Shown here: positions 1-8,088 of the stretch, piece after piece
Numbering within the stretch: position 1 is the first letter of the stretch
Layout: the number at the start of each line of letters is the position of its first letter
Position numbers and translations under genes: made by a program
The notes under the pieces: model-generated
Told to the model about the DNA's origin: nothing
What the model saw: only the letters and a program-made list of their open reading frames with translations
Databases searched by the model: none
Assembly: GCA_002408485.1 (NCBI GenBank)
Contig: DHSP01000061.1
Location: 64,337-86,412 of the forward strand
Source: Proteiniphilum sp. UBA5283
Lineage (GTDB): Bacteria > Bacteroidota > Bacteroidia > Bacteroidales > Dysgonomonadaceae
Direction: 5' to 3'
Length of the DNA stretch: 22,076 nucleotides

Positions 1-152
1 CCGTATGTATTGGGAAACAGCTGTTGAATTTCTTTCTGGTCGCGCACCGATTCTGTTGCGGCTCCCTCTTCAATTTTTACATTGCCATTCAATCCTTCGG
101 GCACTTTGGGCTCATAGCTTGCCCGTGCAACTTGTAAAGCACTTTTTGTCAT
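1..152 (-). CDS. pfp: Diphosphate--fructose-6-phosphate 1-phosphotransferase, N-terminal fragment (runs off the left edge)
   Basis: Reading leftwards from an ATG at 152-150, fifty codons are open up to the window edge. The peptide starts MTKSALQVARASYEPKVP and ends QQLFPNTY(G), which I recognise as the conserved N-terminus of the Bacteroidales PPi-dependent phosphofructokinase. That cytoplasmic glycolytic enzyme reversibly phosphorylates fructose-6-phosphate to fructose-1,6-bisphosphate using pyrophosphate instead of ATP. The catalytic and PPi-binding parts lie outside the window, so the call rests on N-terminal resemblance alone. No Shine-Dalgarno is visible, but a perfect Bacteroidota -7 box (TATTTTTG, 218-211 on this strand) lies upstream. 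The gene is divergent from sucA. The identification is recall of family sequences, not a database result. Confidence 0.78.
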   Translation of the reverse strand, partial: MTKSALQVARASYEPKVPEGLNGNVKIEEGAATESVRDQKEIQQLFPNTY

Positions 153-210
153 AGAGTTGATTTTTTATGATGATTTGATGTCTATTTGCAGATAGCGTCA
201 TTTGGGAAGC

Positions 211-218
211 CAAAAATA
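211..218 (-). promoter_or_regulatory. Bacteroidota -7 promoter box for the PPi-phosphofructokinase gene
   Basis: On the minus strand TATTTTTG matches the TAnnTTTG consensus exactly and sits about 58 nt upstream of the ATG at 152. No convincing -33 TTG was found at the usual distance. No equally good box was seen for the divergent sucA. Confidence 0.5.
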
Positions 219-336
219 GCATTTTTTCGGGACATAGAGAAATGTAGCGGCAAACTCTTTTCTTCGAAAAGAAGCAGGTACAATGAACAATTTGACCCTC
301 TTTACTATTTATAACAAAACGATGAATGACTGACCG

Positions 337-3060
337 ATGGATGCCCAAAATAAATTAAGTGCAATGGATATTGAGGCCATCGAGGCTTTATACCAAAGAT
401 ACAAGGCAGACCCGTGGAGTGTGGATGAAAGTTTCCGCTTTTTTTTTGAGGGATTTGACTTAGCCATTTCGCATTTTCCCACGAAGCCCATAAACAGAAA
501 AGAGACGTTGGGGAATTCCCCCAAAGAATTGGATGTTATGCGCCTTATCACGGCTTACAGGCGTCGTGGGCACCTGTTTACCAAAACCAACCCGGTCCGT
601 AGCCGCCGAAGCTATTCGCCCACGCTGGCAATAGAGAATTTCAATCTCACGGAGGAGGATCTGGATAGCCGGTTCGAAGCCGCAAAAGAGATTGGCCTCG
701 ATAAAGCTACTTTGAGAGAGATAATTGAGCACCTGGAAGAAACGTATTGCAAGTCGATTGGGGTAGAGTATCGTTATATGACGAAACCCGAGATTGTACG
801 ATGGCTGCAGGAGAAAATGGAGTTCTCCCGAAATCAGGAATCGCTTCCCGGCGAAACAAAGCTGCATATTCTGGACCGTTTGGTGGAAGCCTCCGGTTTC
901 GAAGACTACCTGCACAAAAAGTTTGTGGGACAGAAGCGCTTCTCCCTCGAGGGTTCAGAGTCAATTATCCCTGCGCTGGACGCCATCATTGCACGTGGTG
1001 GAGCTTACGGTGTGAACGAGATTGTGATTGGCATGGCTCATCGTGGGCGTTTGAATGTGCTCACCAACATCATGAAAAAGCCCTATTCGCAGGTCTTTCG
1101 TGAGTTCAATGCCCAAAATTACGAGGATGAAATTAAATATGGCGATGTAAAGTACCATCTGGGTTACAGCAATACCATCGATTATGAAGGGCGCTCCCTC
1201 TCGGTGAGCCTGGCGCCCAATCCTTCTCACCTGGAGGCCGTGGGCCCGGTGATGGAGGGTATTGCTCGTGCAAAGCTGGAAAACAAGCATGCCTATAATT
1301 ACCACGAAGTGTTGCCCATTCTTATACACGGTGATGCCGCCATCGCCGGGCAGGGTGTGGTGTACGAAACCATTCAGTTTTCCAAGCTGGAGGGATATAA
1401 AACGGGCGGCACCATTCATATTGTAATTAATAACCAGGTGGGATTTACCACCAATTATCTGCAGGCCCGCTCCAGTACGTATTGCACCGATGTGGCCAAG
1501 GTTACGCAGTCGCCTGTATTTCATGTGAACGGTGACGATATTGAGGCGATGGTTTTCGTGGCCAAGCTGGCGTTGGAGTTTCGTCAGAAGTTTCAAATCG
1601 ATGTATTCATCGATCTGTTGTCTTACCGGAAATATGGACATAACGAGGGCGATGAGCCTCGTTTTACCCAGCCGGAACTGTATGATATTATCGCAAAACA
1701 CAAGAATCCGCGCGATATTTATGCAGAAAAACTCATTGCGGAAGGAGCCATCACTCCGCAGGCGTTTGATGCAAAGTTGCTTGATTTTCATCGGGTGCTG
1801 GAGAAGGCGTACGAAGAGTCGCAGGCCACCTCTGTATTGAACCTTCATATTTTTCTGGCCGATCAGTTTCCGGATATTCGCTTGCCGGAAGCTGTTGATT
1901 TTGAGTTGATGACTGATACGGCTATTTCCAAAGAGCTTTTTGTGCAGCTGGCTCAAAGCATCGCTACCCTTCCGGCCGATAAAAAGTTTTTCAACAAAAC
2001 CGTTCGTCTGTTTCAACAGCGATTGTCCATGATTGAGTCCGATTCTTATGATTGGGCTATGGGTGAGTTGATGGCCTATGCCTCCTTGGCATGGGAGAAG
2101 CACAGTGTAAGGTTGAGCGGCCAGGATTCCGAGCGGGGTACCTTCTCGCATCGCCATGCAGAAGTTATCACCGAGGATGGCAAAGACAAATATTTCCCGC
2201 TGAAGAACCTGGGTGATCCACAGGAACCGGTTCGTGTGTACAACTCGCCGCTCAATGAATATGGCATCCTGGGGTTCGAATATGGTTATTCTTTGGCCCA
2301 TCCCCATGGACTCACCGTGTGGGAGGCGCAGTTCGGAGATTTCTATAATGTAGGGCAAGTGATCGTGGATCAGTATATTTCCGCCGCACAAGAAAAGTGG
2401 GGATTGAAGTCGGGTTTGGTCATGTTGTTGCCACACGGTTATGAGGGGCAGGGTGCGGAACATTCCAGCGGTCGCATGGAGCGCTTTCTGAATTTGTGTG
2501 CCAACCTTAATATGCAGGTAGTGAACTGCACCACCCCCGCCAACTTCTTCCACGTGCTGCGCCGGCAGTTGCATCGCAACATCAGGGTGCCGCTGATTGT
2601 TTTCACACCCAAGAGTTTGTTGCGTCATCCCGCATGCACCTCTTCTCTGGCTGAATTTACGGAAGGTGGATTTCGTGAAGTGATGGAGGATGCGCAGCTC
2701 CGTGATTTTGCAAAGGTGAAAAGGATCCTCCTTTGCACCGGTAAAATATACTACGAGCTGGAGGAGGCCCGCAGGGAGATTCAGCAGGAGGAGATATCCA
2801 TCATCCGCCTTGAGCAGCTCTATCCTTTTCCGGACAAACAACTTCGAGCTCTCCTGAGTCGGTATGCAACAAATGTGGAGCTTTTCTGGGTGCAGGAGGA
2901 GCCGGCAAACATGGGTGCTGCGCTCTTTGTGAAGGATCAGTTAAGCGATCTCCCGCTGCACGTAGTCAGCCGTCCTGCCAGCGGTGTTACCGCAGAAGGA
3001 TTGACAGCCCGGCATAAGATCAACCAGGCTGCCATTATCCGCAAATCATTTTCCAGCTAA
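337..3060 (+). CDS. sucA: 2-oxoglutarate dehydrogenase E1 component (thiamine diphosphate-dependent)
   Basis: E1 of the 2-oxoglutarate dehydrogenase complex decarboxylates 2-oxoglutarate with ThDP and transfers the succinyl group to the lipoyl arm of E2. The 907-aa product is near the usual family length (about 900-950). In order it shows the short N-terminal E2-binding segment (LYQRYKADPWSVD, around residues 18-30), HRGRLN (235-240), HGDAA (331-335) and NNQVGFTT (365-372) of the ThDP/metal-binding half, YGHNEGDEPRFTQP, then the transketolase-like pyrimidine domain with EAQFGDF (663-669) and HGYEGQGAEHSSGR (700-713), and a C-terminal WVQEEPANMGA segment. The ATG at 337 is chosen because the next ATG upstream in the leader meets a stop almost at once. 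sucB follows after 43 nt, so the two are presumably one transcript. No E3 (lpd) gene follows. The succinyl-transferring rather than acetyl-transferring role follows from overall E1o architecture. Confidence 0.96.
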   Translation: MDAQNKLSAMDIEAIEALYQRYKADPWSVDESFRFFFEGFDLAISHFPTKPINRKETLGNSPKELDVMRLITAYRRRGHLFTKTNPVRSRRSYSPTLAIENFNLTEEDLDSRFEAAKEIGLDKATLREIIEHLEETYCKSIGVEYRYMTKPEIVRWLQEKMEFSRNQESLPGETKLHILDRLVEASGFEDYLHKKFVGQKRFSLEGSESIIPALDAIIARGGAYGVNEIVIGMAHRGRLNVLTNIMKKPYSQVFREFNAQNYEDEIKYGDVKYHLGYSNTIDYEGRSLSVSLAPNPSHLEAVGPVMEGIARAKLENKHAYNYHEVLPILIHGDAAIAGQGVVYETIQFSKLEGYKTGGTIHIVINNQVGFTTNYLQARSSTYCTDVAKVTQSPVFHVNGDDIEAMVFVAKLALEFRQKFQIDVFIDLLSYRKYGHNEGDEPRFTQPELYDIIAKHKNPRDIYAEKLIAEGAITPQAFDAKLLDFHRVLEKAYEESQATSVLNLHIFLADQFPDIRLPEAVDFELMTDTAISKELFVQLAQSIATLPADKKFFNKTVRLFQQRLSMIESDSYDWAMGELMAYASLAWEKHSVRLSGQDSERGTFSHRHAEVITEDGKDKYFPLKNLGDPQEPVRVYNSPLNEYGILGFEYGYSLAHPHGLTVWEAQFGDFYNVGQVIVDQYISAAQEKWGLKSGLVMLLPHGYEGQGAEHSSGRMERFLNLCANLNMQVVNCTTPANFFHVLRRQLHRNIRVPLIVFTPKSLLRHPACTSSLAEFTEGGFREVMEDAQLRDFAKVKRILLCTGKIYYELEEARREIQQEEISIIRLEQLYPFPDKQLRALLSRYATNVELFWVQEEPANMGAALFVKDQLSDLPLHVVSRPASGVTAEGLTARHKINQAAIIRKSFSS

Positions 3061-3103
3061 TTGTCCGGATCGTATTATTTGAATAACAATTGACTTCAAT
3101 ATT

Positions 3104-4372
3104 ATGGCAATCATAGAAATAAAAGTTCCGAGCCCGGGTGAATCGATCACGCACGTCGAGCTTTTTCGTTGGCTGGTGGAAGATGGGGCTATGGTGAACA
3201 AAGATACCGAGATAGCAGAGCTGGAGTCCGACAAGGCCACGTTGATGCTGGTGGCCGAAGGGTCCGGGAAGATCAGTTTCAGAGCGTCGGAGGGAGAGAT
3301 GCTTGAAGTAGGTTCCGTGGTCTGCACCATTGACACCTCCGTGCAACCCGAAAAATCGGTGCAACCCGAAAAATCTGTTCAGTCCGAAAAATCCATGCAA
3401 CCTGAAAAGTCCCCGCAACCCGAAGCGCTCGTCCAGTCGGAAGAATTCCCCCTTCCCGATGAATCGCTTGCACCGGAGTATGAAAAGGTGAGGGTTACCC
3501 CTTTGGCGAAAAAAGTGATGGAGGAAAACAGCTTGTCTGTTGAAGATGTCATCAACGGCCTCAGAAGGCTGAAGCGTGAGGATGTGGAGGCAATTCTTTC
3601 GCGAAGCAACGATGAGACCCCCGGCTTGAAAAAAACAGTCAGCCGCAATGCCACCACGTCGCGGTTGAGTTCGTTGCGCAGAAAGTTGAGCGAACGTCTT
3701 GTCTCTGTGAAGAATGAAATGGCGATGCTGACTACCTTCAATGAAGTCGATATGAAACCCATAATGGATCTTCGCAAAAAACATCAGAATGCGTTCGTGG
3801 AGAAACACGGGATCAAGCTGGGGATGATGTCTTTCTTTATGAAGGCCAGTGCCATTGCGTTGCAGGAGTACCCCAATGTGAATGCCATGATCGACGGTGA
3901 AAACCTGGTAGCTTACGAATATGCCGACATTGCCGTGGCTGTGAGCACCCCCAAGGGGTTGATGGTGCCGGTGGTGAGAAACGTGGAGAGCCTGGGATTG
4001 GCAGAGATAGAGAAAGCAGTCGCCGATCTGGCCGGGAAGGCCCGTGCCGGGAAGCTGTCGATCCCCGAGATGACCGGCGGCACATTCACGATCACCAACG
4101 GCGGTGTCTTTGGGTCCATGTTGTCCACACCCTTGATAAATCCACCCCAGTCGGCCATCCTTGGCATGCACAACATCATAGACCGTCCGGTCGCCCTGGA
4201 GGGGCAGGTGGTGATCCGCCCCATGATGTATGTGGCGTTGTCGTACGACCATCGTGTGATCGACGGTAGAGACTCGGTAAGCTTTTTGCTGCGGGTGAAA
4301 CAATTGCTGGAAAACCCCGTCGACATACTGTTTGGCGGCAGCAGTGGAGAAAAGGCGTTGCTGGAAATTTGA
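3104..4372 (+). CDS. sucB: Dihydrolipoyllysine-residue succinyltransferase (E2 of 2-oxoglutarate dehydrogenase)
   Basis: E2 forms the complex core and transfers the succinyl group from its lipoyl arm to CoA. The 422-aa protein has an N-terminal lipoyl domain (residues 1-78) with the lipoylation lysine K44 in ELESDKAT, a Q/P/E/K/S-rich linker built of hexapeptide repeats (80-115), a peripheral-subunit-binding-like helix pair (about 130-167), and the catalytic domain with the active-site motif SYDHRVIDGRD (H383, D387). The single lipoyl domain and the length fit SucB. The placement 43 nt behind sucA supports SucB over pyruvate dehydrogenase E2. One oddity: in the subunit-binding domain the usual Gly-rich loop before the EDV motif is replaced by VINGLRRLKREDV. 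The stop codon is 4 nt from that of the converging helicase gene. Confidence 0.93.
   Translation: MAIIEIKVPSPGESITHVELFRWLVEDGAMVNKDTEIAELESDKATLMLVAEGSGKISFRASEGEMLEVGSVVCTIDTSVQPEKSVQPEKSVQSEKSMQPEKSPQPEALVQSEEFPLPDESLAPEYEKVRVTPLAKKVMEENSLSVEDVINGLRRLKREDVEAILSRSNDETPGLKKTVSRNATTSRLSSLRRKLSERLVSVKNEMAMLTTFNEVDMKPIMDLRKKHQNAFVEKHGIKLGMMSFFMKASAIALQEYPNVNAMIDGENLVAYEYADIAVAVSTPKGLMVPVVRNVESLGLAEIEKAVADLAGKARAGKLSIPEMTGGTFTITNGGVFGSMLSTPLINPPQSAILGMHNIIDRPVALEGQVVIRPMMYVALSYDHRVIDGRDSVSFLLRVKQLLENPVDILFGGSSGEKALLEI
3341..3448 (+). repeat. In-frame 18-bp tandem repeats encoding the E2 linker
   Basis: Six 18-nt units start at 3341, 3359, 3377, 3395, 3413 and 3431. The first four encode (V/M)Q(P/S)EKS and the last two are degenerate (PQPEAL, VQSEEF). 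Units one and two are almost identical at the DNA level, so copy number could change by slippage in steps of six residues. The product is the flexible hinge between the lipoyl and subunit-binding domains of E2. Confidence 0.85.
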
Positions 4373-4376
4373 TCAC

Positions 4377-6710
4377 TCAGGCATCGGAGCCGGCGTTGCC
4401 CACAATGGTGAACTTTGCAAACTTCAACAGAAGCTGTTTTTTGCCTGCCGACTCAAATTCCACAAATGCACGACGGTCGTTTCCGCCCATTTCAATGGCG
4501 GTGACCACACCTCGCCCAAATCGTTCGTGTTCAATGATATGGCCTACCTCCAGTTCTTTTGCCTCTTTCGACAAGGGGAGGGTAGAGGTGGCCCGGTGTA
4601 CCGGAGTTACTTTATTTGGCAGCTCGATGTGCTTTTCCTGTTTTTGCAGCCGTTGTGCCCGCATCGATCCCCAGAAATCATCCGCCTGTGGCGCGAACGA
4701 CACATTGTTGTCAACCTGCTGGCTGTCCATCGAAATGAATGTAGAGTCAATGTCTTTCAGAAAGCGGCTTGCGACGGCAGAATTGGTGATTCCGTTCCGG
4801 AAACGGCTCCTGGCATGGGTGATTGTGCAGGTTTTCTTAGCCCGGGTGATGGCTACGTAAAAGAGGCGACGTTCCTCTTCCAGCCCGCGTATCTCCGATT
4901 TGGCCATGGCGGATGGAAAAAGATCCTCCTCCATTCCTACCACGAACACATGGTCGAACTCCAGCCCTTTGGCGGAATGGACCGTCATCAGGGTCACTTT
5001 TTCGTTTTCACCATCCTTATCGGTATCCTGGTCGGTAAGCAAAGAAACTTCCGACAGAAAATCGACCAGTTGGTTGTTTTCCTCGCCTTGTTCCTGCCTT
5101 GTAGCAACAAACTCATTCATGGCATTGAGCAGCTCCTGGATATTCTGTGTGCGGCTCATTCCTTCGGGTGTCATATCCTCGTAGGCCTCTTTGGCTATGC
5201 CGCTGTTTTTAATCACCTCCTGCGCCAGCTCAAAGGCGTTGAGAAACCCATTTTTTTCAATCAGATCGTGGATAAGTTCCCGAAAGCCAGCCAGTTTTTT
5301 AGCTGTTCCCGCGTTTATGTCCAGGTTATACGCAAGCGGATTTTCCAGTACCTGCCACAGGCTTATTTGATGTAACTCAGCTGTCGATGCAACCTTGGCC
5401 ACCGTCACGTTGCCGATGCCCCGGGCAGGGTAGTTGATGATCCGGCGAAACGCCTCTTCGTCGCTGGGATTTACGATCAACCTGAAGTAGCTGATCACAT
5501 CCTTGATCTCCTTGCGTTGATAGAACGACAATCCCCCGTAGATACGGTAGGGGATGTTGTTCTTCCGCAACGACTCTTCAAAGATACGCGATTGTGCATT
5601 CGTGCGGTAGAGAATGGCAAAGTCTCCGAAGGAGGCATGTTGTTCAAGCCTCATCCGTGCGATCTTGTTGGAGACGATGAGCCCCTCCTCAAAATCGGAA
5701 AAAGCACTTCTGATCTCAATCTTTTCGCCCGGTTCATTTTCCGAAAAGACATCCTTGAAAATCTGTTCGCTGTTTTTTTTGATCAGGCTGTTGGCTGCAT
5801 TCACGATGTTTTGTGTGGAGCGGTAGTTTTGCTCCAGCTTAAAGATCCGCGTCTCGCTGAAGTTCGATTTGAATTTCAGGATATTGTCAATATTGGCACC
5901 TCGGAAGGAATAGATGCTTTGGGCATCGTCGCCCACCACACACACACGATGGTGCACATCGGCCAGCTGTTTCACGATGAGGTGCTGTGCAAAGTTTGTG
6001 TCCTGATATTCGTCCACCAGGATATACTGGAACTGGTTGCGGTATTTTTCCAATATCTCCGGATGGTCGCGGAACAGAATGTTGGTATACATGAGCAGGT
6101 CGTCAAAATCCATGCTGTTGCCGGAGCGTAGCCTGTTCTGGTATCGCTGGTATACTTCCGACAACCTGGGGCGCTTTGCCATGCGGTCGTATTGTTGAAT
6201 CTCGTCGTTAGCCGCATACATGGCCGGGGTGATCAGGCTGTTTTTTGCCCGCGATATCTGGTTGTGGACAGATCCCGGCCGGTAGAGTTTGTCGTCGAGG
6301 CTCATCTCTTTTATGATCAGCCTGATCAGGTTGTTTGAGTCGGACGAGTCGAAGATGGTGAAATTGGACCGGAATCCGATGGCTTCCGCCTCGTTGCGGA
6401 GTATGCGTGAAAAGATGGCGTGGAAGGTGCCCATCCACAGGCTGCGGGCTCTTTTTTCGCCGACCAGTTCTGCAATGCGCGACTTCATTTCACGGGCTGC
6501 CTTGTTGGTGAAGGTGAGCGCCAGAATATAGAAGGGAGGCAGTCCCTGTTCCAGCAGGTAGGCGATCTTGTAAGTGAGTACGCGGGTTTTGCCCGAGCCG
6601 GCGCCGGCGATTACGAGCGAGGGCCCGTCGCAAAACTCCACGGCGGCACGTTGTGCTTCGTTGAGTTGTTTGAGCAGATCCGAATCGCTTTTTTTTCCTG
6701 TTTTTTGCAT
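4377..6710 (-). CDS. pcrA: UvrD/PcrA-type ATP-dependent 3'-5' DNA helicase
   Basis: Superfamily 1A helicase for nucleotide excision and mismatch repair and for clearing replication or transcription conflicts. Visible motifs are the Q-motif region LNEAQRAAV, Walker A GAGSGKT, Walker B VDEYQDTN, the GDDAQSIYSFRGA motif, the EQNYRST motif, TVHSAKGLEFDHVF and VAITRAKK. The C-terminus (ELEVGHIIEHERFGRGVV..., ending about ten residues from the stop) looks like the Tudor-like RNA-polymerase-interaction domain of PcrA. An ATG at 6728 would add six residues (783 aa). I prefer the ATG at 6710 (777 aa) because TATTTTTG, a perfect -7 promoter box, lies between the two, so a transcript from it could not carry the upstream start. 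UvrD is the alternative name. The gene is separated from the upstream exported-protein gene by a terminator, so it is probably monocistronic. Confidence 0.93.
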   Translation of the reverse strand: MQKTGKKSDSDLLKQLNEAQRAAVEFCDGPSLVIAGAGSGKTRVLTYKIAYLLEQGLPPFYILALTFTNKAAREMKSRIAELVGEKRARSLWMGTFHAIFSRILRNEAEAIGFRSNFTIFDSSDSNNLIRLIIKEMSLDDKLYRPGSVHNQISRAKNSLITPAMYAANDEIQQYDRMAKRPRLSEVYQRYQNRLRSGNSMDFDDLLMYTNILFRDHPEILEKYRNQFQYILVDEYQDTNFAQHLIVKQLADVHHRVCVVGDDAQSIYSFRGANIDNILKFKSNFSETRIFKLEQNYRSTQNIVNAANSLIKKNSEQIFKDVFSENEPGEKIEIRSAFSDFEEGLIVSNKIARMRLEQHASFGDFAILYRTNAQSRIFEESLRKNNIPYRIYGGLSFYQRKEIKDVISYFRLIVNPSDEEAFRRIINYPARGIGNVTVAKVASTAELHQISLWQVLENPLAYNLDINAGTAKKLAGFRELIHDLIEKNGFLNAFELAQEVIKNSGIAKEAYEDMTPEGMSRTQNIQELLNAMNEFVATRQEQGEENNQLVDFLSEVSLLTDQDTDKDGENEKVTLMTVHSAKGLEFDHVFVVGMEEDLFPSAMAKSEIRGLEEERRLFYVAITRAKKTCTITHARSRFRNGITNSAVASRFLKDIDSTFISMDSQQVDNNVSFAPQADDFWGSMRAQRLQKQEKHIELPNKVTPVHRATSTLPLSKEAKELEVGHIIEHERFGRGVVTAIEMGGNDRRAFVEFESAGKKQLLLKFAKFTIVGNAGSDA

Positions 6711-6715
6711 GAGTA

Positions 6716-6723
6716 CAAAAATA
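6716..6723 (-). promoter_or_regulatory. -7 promoter box immediately before the helicase ATG
   Basis: On the minus strand TATTTTTG is followed by TACTC and then the ATG at 6710. It matches TAnnTTTG exactly. Transcription from it would begin at or within a few bases of the ATG, implying a leaderless or near-leaderless mRNA. No clear -33 TTG is present, so the call is tentative. Confidence 0.4.
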
Positions 6724-6744
6724 GGCATTTATGTCGGAACAGCA

Positions 6745-6776
6745 TAAAAAAACCGCTTTCGGCTGAAAGCGGTTTA
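6745..6776 (-). terminator. Rho-independent terminator behind the exported beta-barrel gene
   Basis: On the minus strand an 11-bp perfect stem (AAACCGCTTTC / GAAAGCGGTTT) with a 4-nt loop is followed by a run of T. It lies about 20 nt past the stop codon of the gene at 7268-6798 and upstream of the helicase start, so it separates the two transcripts. Confidence 0.88.
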
Positions 6777-6797
6777 TCCGTTCCTGGGTCCATTCAA

Positions 6798-7268
6798 TTA
6801 TCTGAATGTATAGCGCAAGCTAAGTGCGAAGCCGCTGTACCAGTAGTCGTTATAGTCGTTTGTAAAGTTAAAGGAGGGTTTCCAGTCGAGCGATACATTG
6901 AATGGCGCCTGCGGAAAGATGTATTCAAGTCCGCCAATGAGATCGGCGCCCAGCAGAAAAGCATTGTCATAACGATCCTTCTGGTAATGAATTCCTCCGA
7001 TGTGTGCGCCGAGCCCCACATACCAGTCGAGGTTGGGTGCACCCGGTACCGGTTGTTGGTACTCATAGAGGCCTGTCAGCTGGAAGTATCGGGGGGAGGC
7101 AGCGAGGATAAACTCGGCCGCGCTTGCCGGAGCAAAGAAATGTTTCAGTGTCAATCCGCTGTCATAACCCAGTCTCACACCAAATGCGGTGTTATATTGC
7201 TGTGCTTTGAGTGTAGTGGTGCATGCAGCAATCAGCAGTCCTGCGAACAATAGTTTTTTTAGTTTCAT
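6798..7268 (-). CDS. Small exported outer-membrane beta-barrel protein, function unknown
   Basis: The 156-aa product begins with a clear Sec signal peptide (MKLKKLLFAGLLIAACTTTLKA, likely cut before QQYN; the Cys at 16 is too deep for a lipobox). The mature part is rich in alternating aromatic/Gly beta-strand patterns (FGVRLGYDSGLTLKHF, WYVGLGAHIGGIHY, GADLIGGLEYIF) and ends in YSGFALSLRYTFR, a C-terminal strand with an aromatic near the end. This fits a small, probably eight-stranded, outer-membrane barrel of the opacity/OmpA-like kind common in Bacteroidota. No ligand or enzymatic motif is seen. It has its own terminator downstream and a 178-nt gap upstream from tdk, so it may be transcribed alone; a weak -7 candidate was not convincing. 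Confidence 0.8.
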   Translation of the reverse strand: MKLKKLLFAGLLIAACTTTLKAQQYNTAFGVRLGYDSGLTLKHFFAPASAAEFILAASPRYFQLTGLYEYQQPVPGAPNLDWYVGLGAHIGGIHYQKDRYDNAFLLGADLIGGLEYIFPQAPFNVSLDWKPSFNFTNDYNDYWYSGFALSLRYTFR

Positions 7269-7446
7269 AAATTGATCTTTTAAGTGAATACTCGTTTTGT
7301 TTCAGTTAATTTTCGTTTTGGTAATATAGAGAGTAACAAACGAGTGGCTTATTTGTTTTGGAGGATACAAAAAATGTGCCGCTTCAACTATAAAAACAGG
7401 TCGTGAATTTGTTGTTGAAAGAGGGGTTTCGAGAGGTTCAGGCTAT

Positions 7447-8034
7447 TTATTTCTCCAGTGCTTTCTGGTAACATCTTCTGCAGAGCGGCTGATATTCCTC
7501 GGTTTCTCCCAGCATGATCTGTTTGTCGTTTTTTACCAGCCTGTGTGAATAGCTGGCTAGGTTGCCGCACTCCACGCAGATGGCGTGTACTTTGGTGACA
7601 TCATCGGCAATGGCGCACAAGGCAGGCATCGGACCAAAAGGAGTGCGTTTGAAATCCATATCGAGTCCCGCCACGATTACCCTCACACCCTGGTCGGCCA
7701 GCTGCTGGCAGACCTCCACAAGGCCTTCATCAAAAAACTGTGCTTCGTCGATCGCCACGACCTCTACTTCCGACGACAGTAGCAATATGTTGGCGGAGTG
7801 CTCCACGGGCGTTGATGGTATCGCGTTGCTGTCGTGCGACACCACTTCGTCATGTGAATAGCGTGTGTCGATGGCGGGTTTAAAGATCTCCACGCTCTGT
7901 CGTGCTATCCTGGCGCGGCGCAACCGGCGCAGCAGTTCTTCTGTTTTGCCTGAAAACATCGATCCGCAAATCACTTCAATACGCCCGGCGCGATGCGGCT
8001 CGTTGGGGTTAAGTTCGTTGTACATGTCTTGCAA
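7447..8034 (-). CDS. tdk: Thymidine kinase (type II, TK1-like)
   Basis: Phosphorylates thymidine with ATP to dTMP in pyrimidine salvage. The 195-aa protein has the Walker A loop GSMFSGKT (24-31), the DEAQFF motif with the putative catalytic base E97, the GLDMDFKRTPFGPM substrate-lid region (123-136) and a C-terminal structural zinc site with C153/C156 and C185/C188. Length is typical for bacterial TK. ATG at 8034 is used; M4 is a possible alternative. It starts 54 nt behind the mutS stop on the same strand with no terminator between, so mutS and tdk may be co-transcribed. Confidence 0.95.
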   Translation of the reverse strand: MQDMYNELNPNEPHRAGRIEVICGSMFSGKTEELLRRLRRARIARQSVEIFKPAIDTRYSHDEVVSHDSNAIPSTPVEHSANILLLSSEVEVVAIDEAQFFDEGLVEVCQQLADQGVRVIVAGLDMDFKRTPFGPMPALCAIADDVTKVHAICVECGNLASYSHRLVKNDKQIMLGETEEYQPLCRRCYQKALEK

Positions 8035-8088
8035 GCCCGACTGTTGTGATGCTCCGAATGTGGCGACAACGCGAGGCGGGTATATTAT

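Noticed and set aside
153..336. Promoter for sucA in the divergent gap.
   Set aside because: Several TTTG words occur, but none with TA at the correct spacing on the plus strand.
961..2841. Very long open frame on the minus strand opposite sucA (over 600 codons).
   Set aside because: It is entirely antisense to a gene with full E1 motifs; its translation has no recognisable domain, and the long frame is a by-product of codon bias. The same holds for frames opposite sucB (3035-4303), the helicase (4332-5375) and mutS (8167-9315).
3341..3448. Regular 18-nt repeats considered as a CRISPR or regulatory array.
   Set aside because: They are contiguous without spacers, in frame, and encode the E2 hinge linker.
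7269..7446. Promoter or terminator between tdk and the exported barrel gene.
   Set aside because: Only one-mismatch -7 candidates and imperfect hairpins were found; none is strong enough to list.
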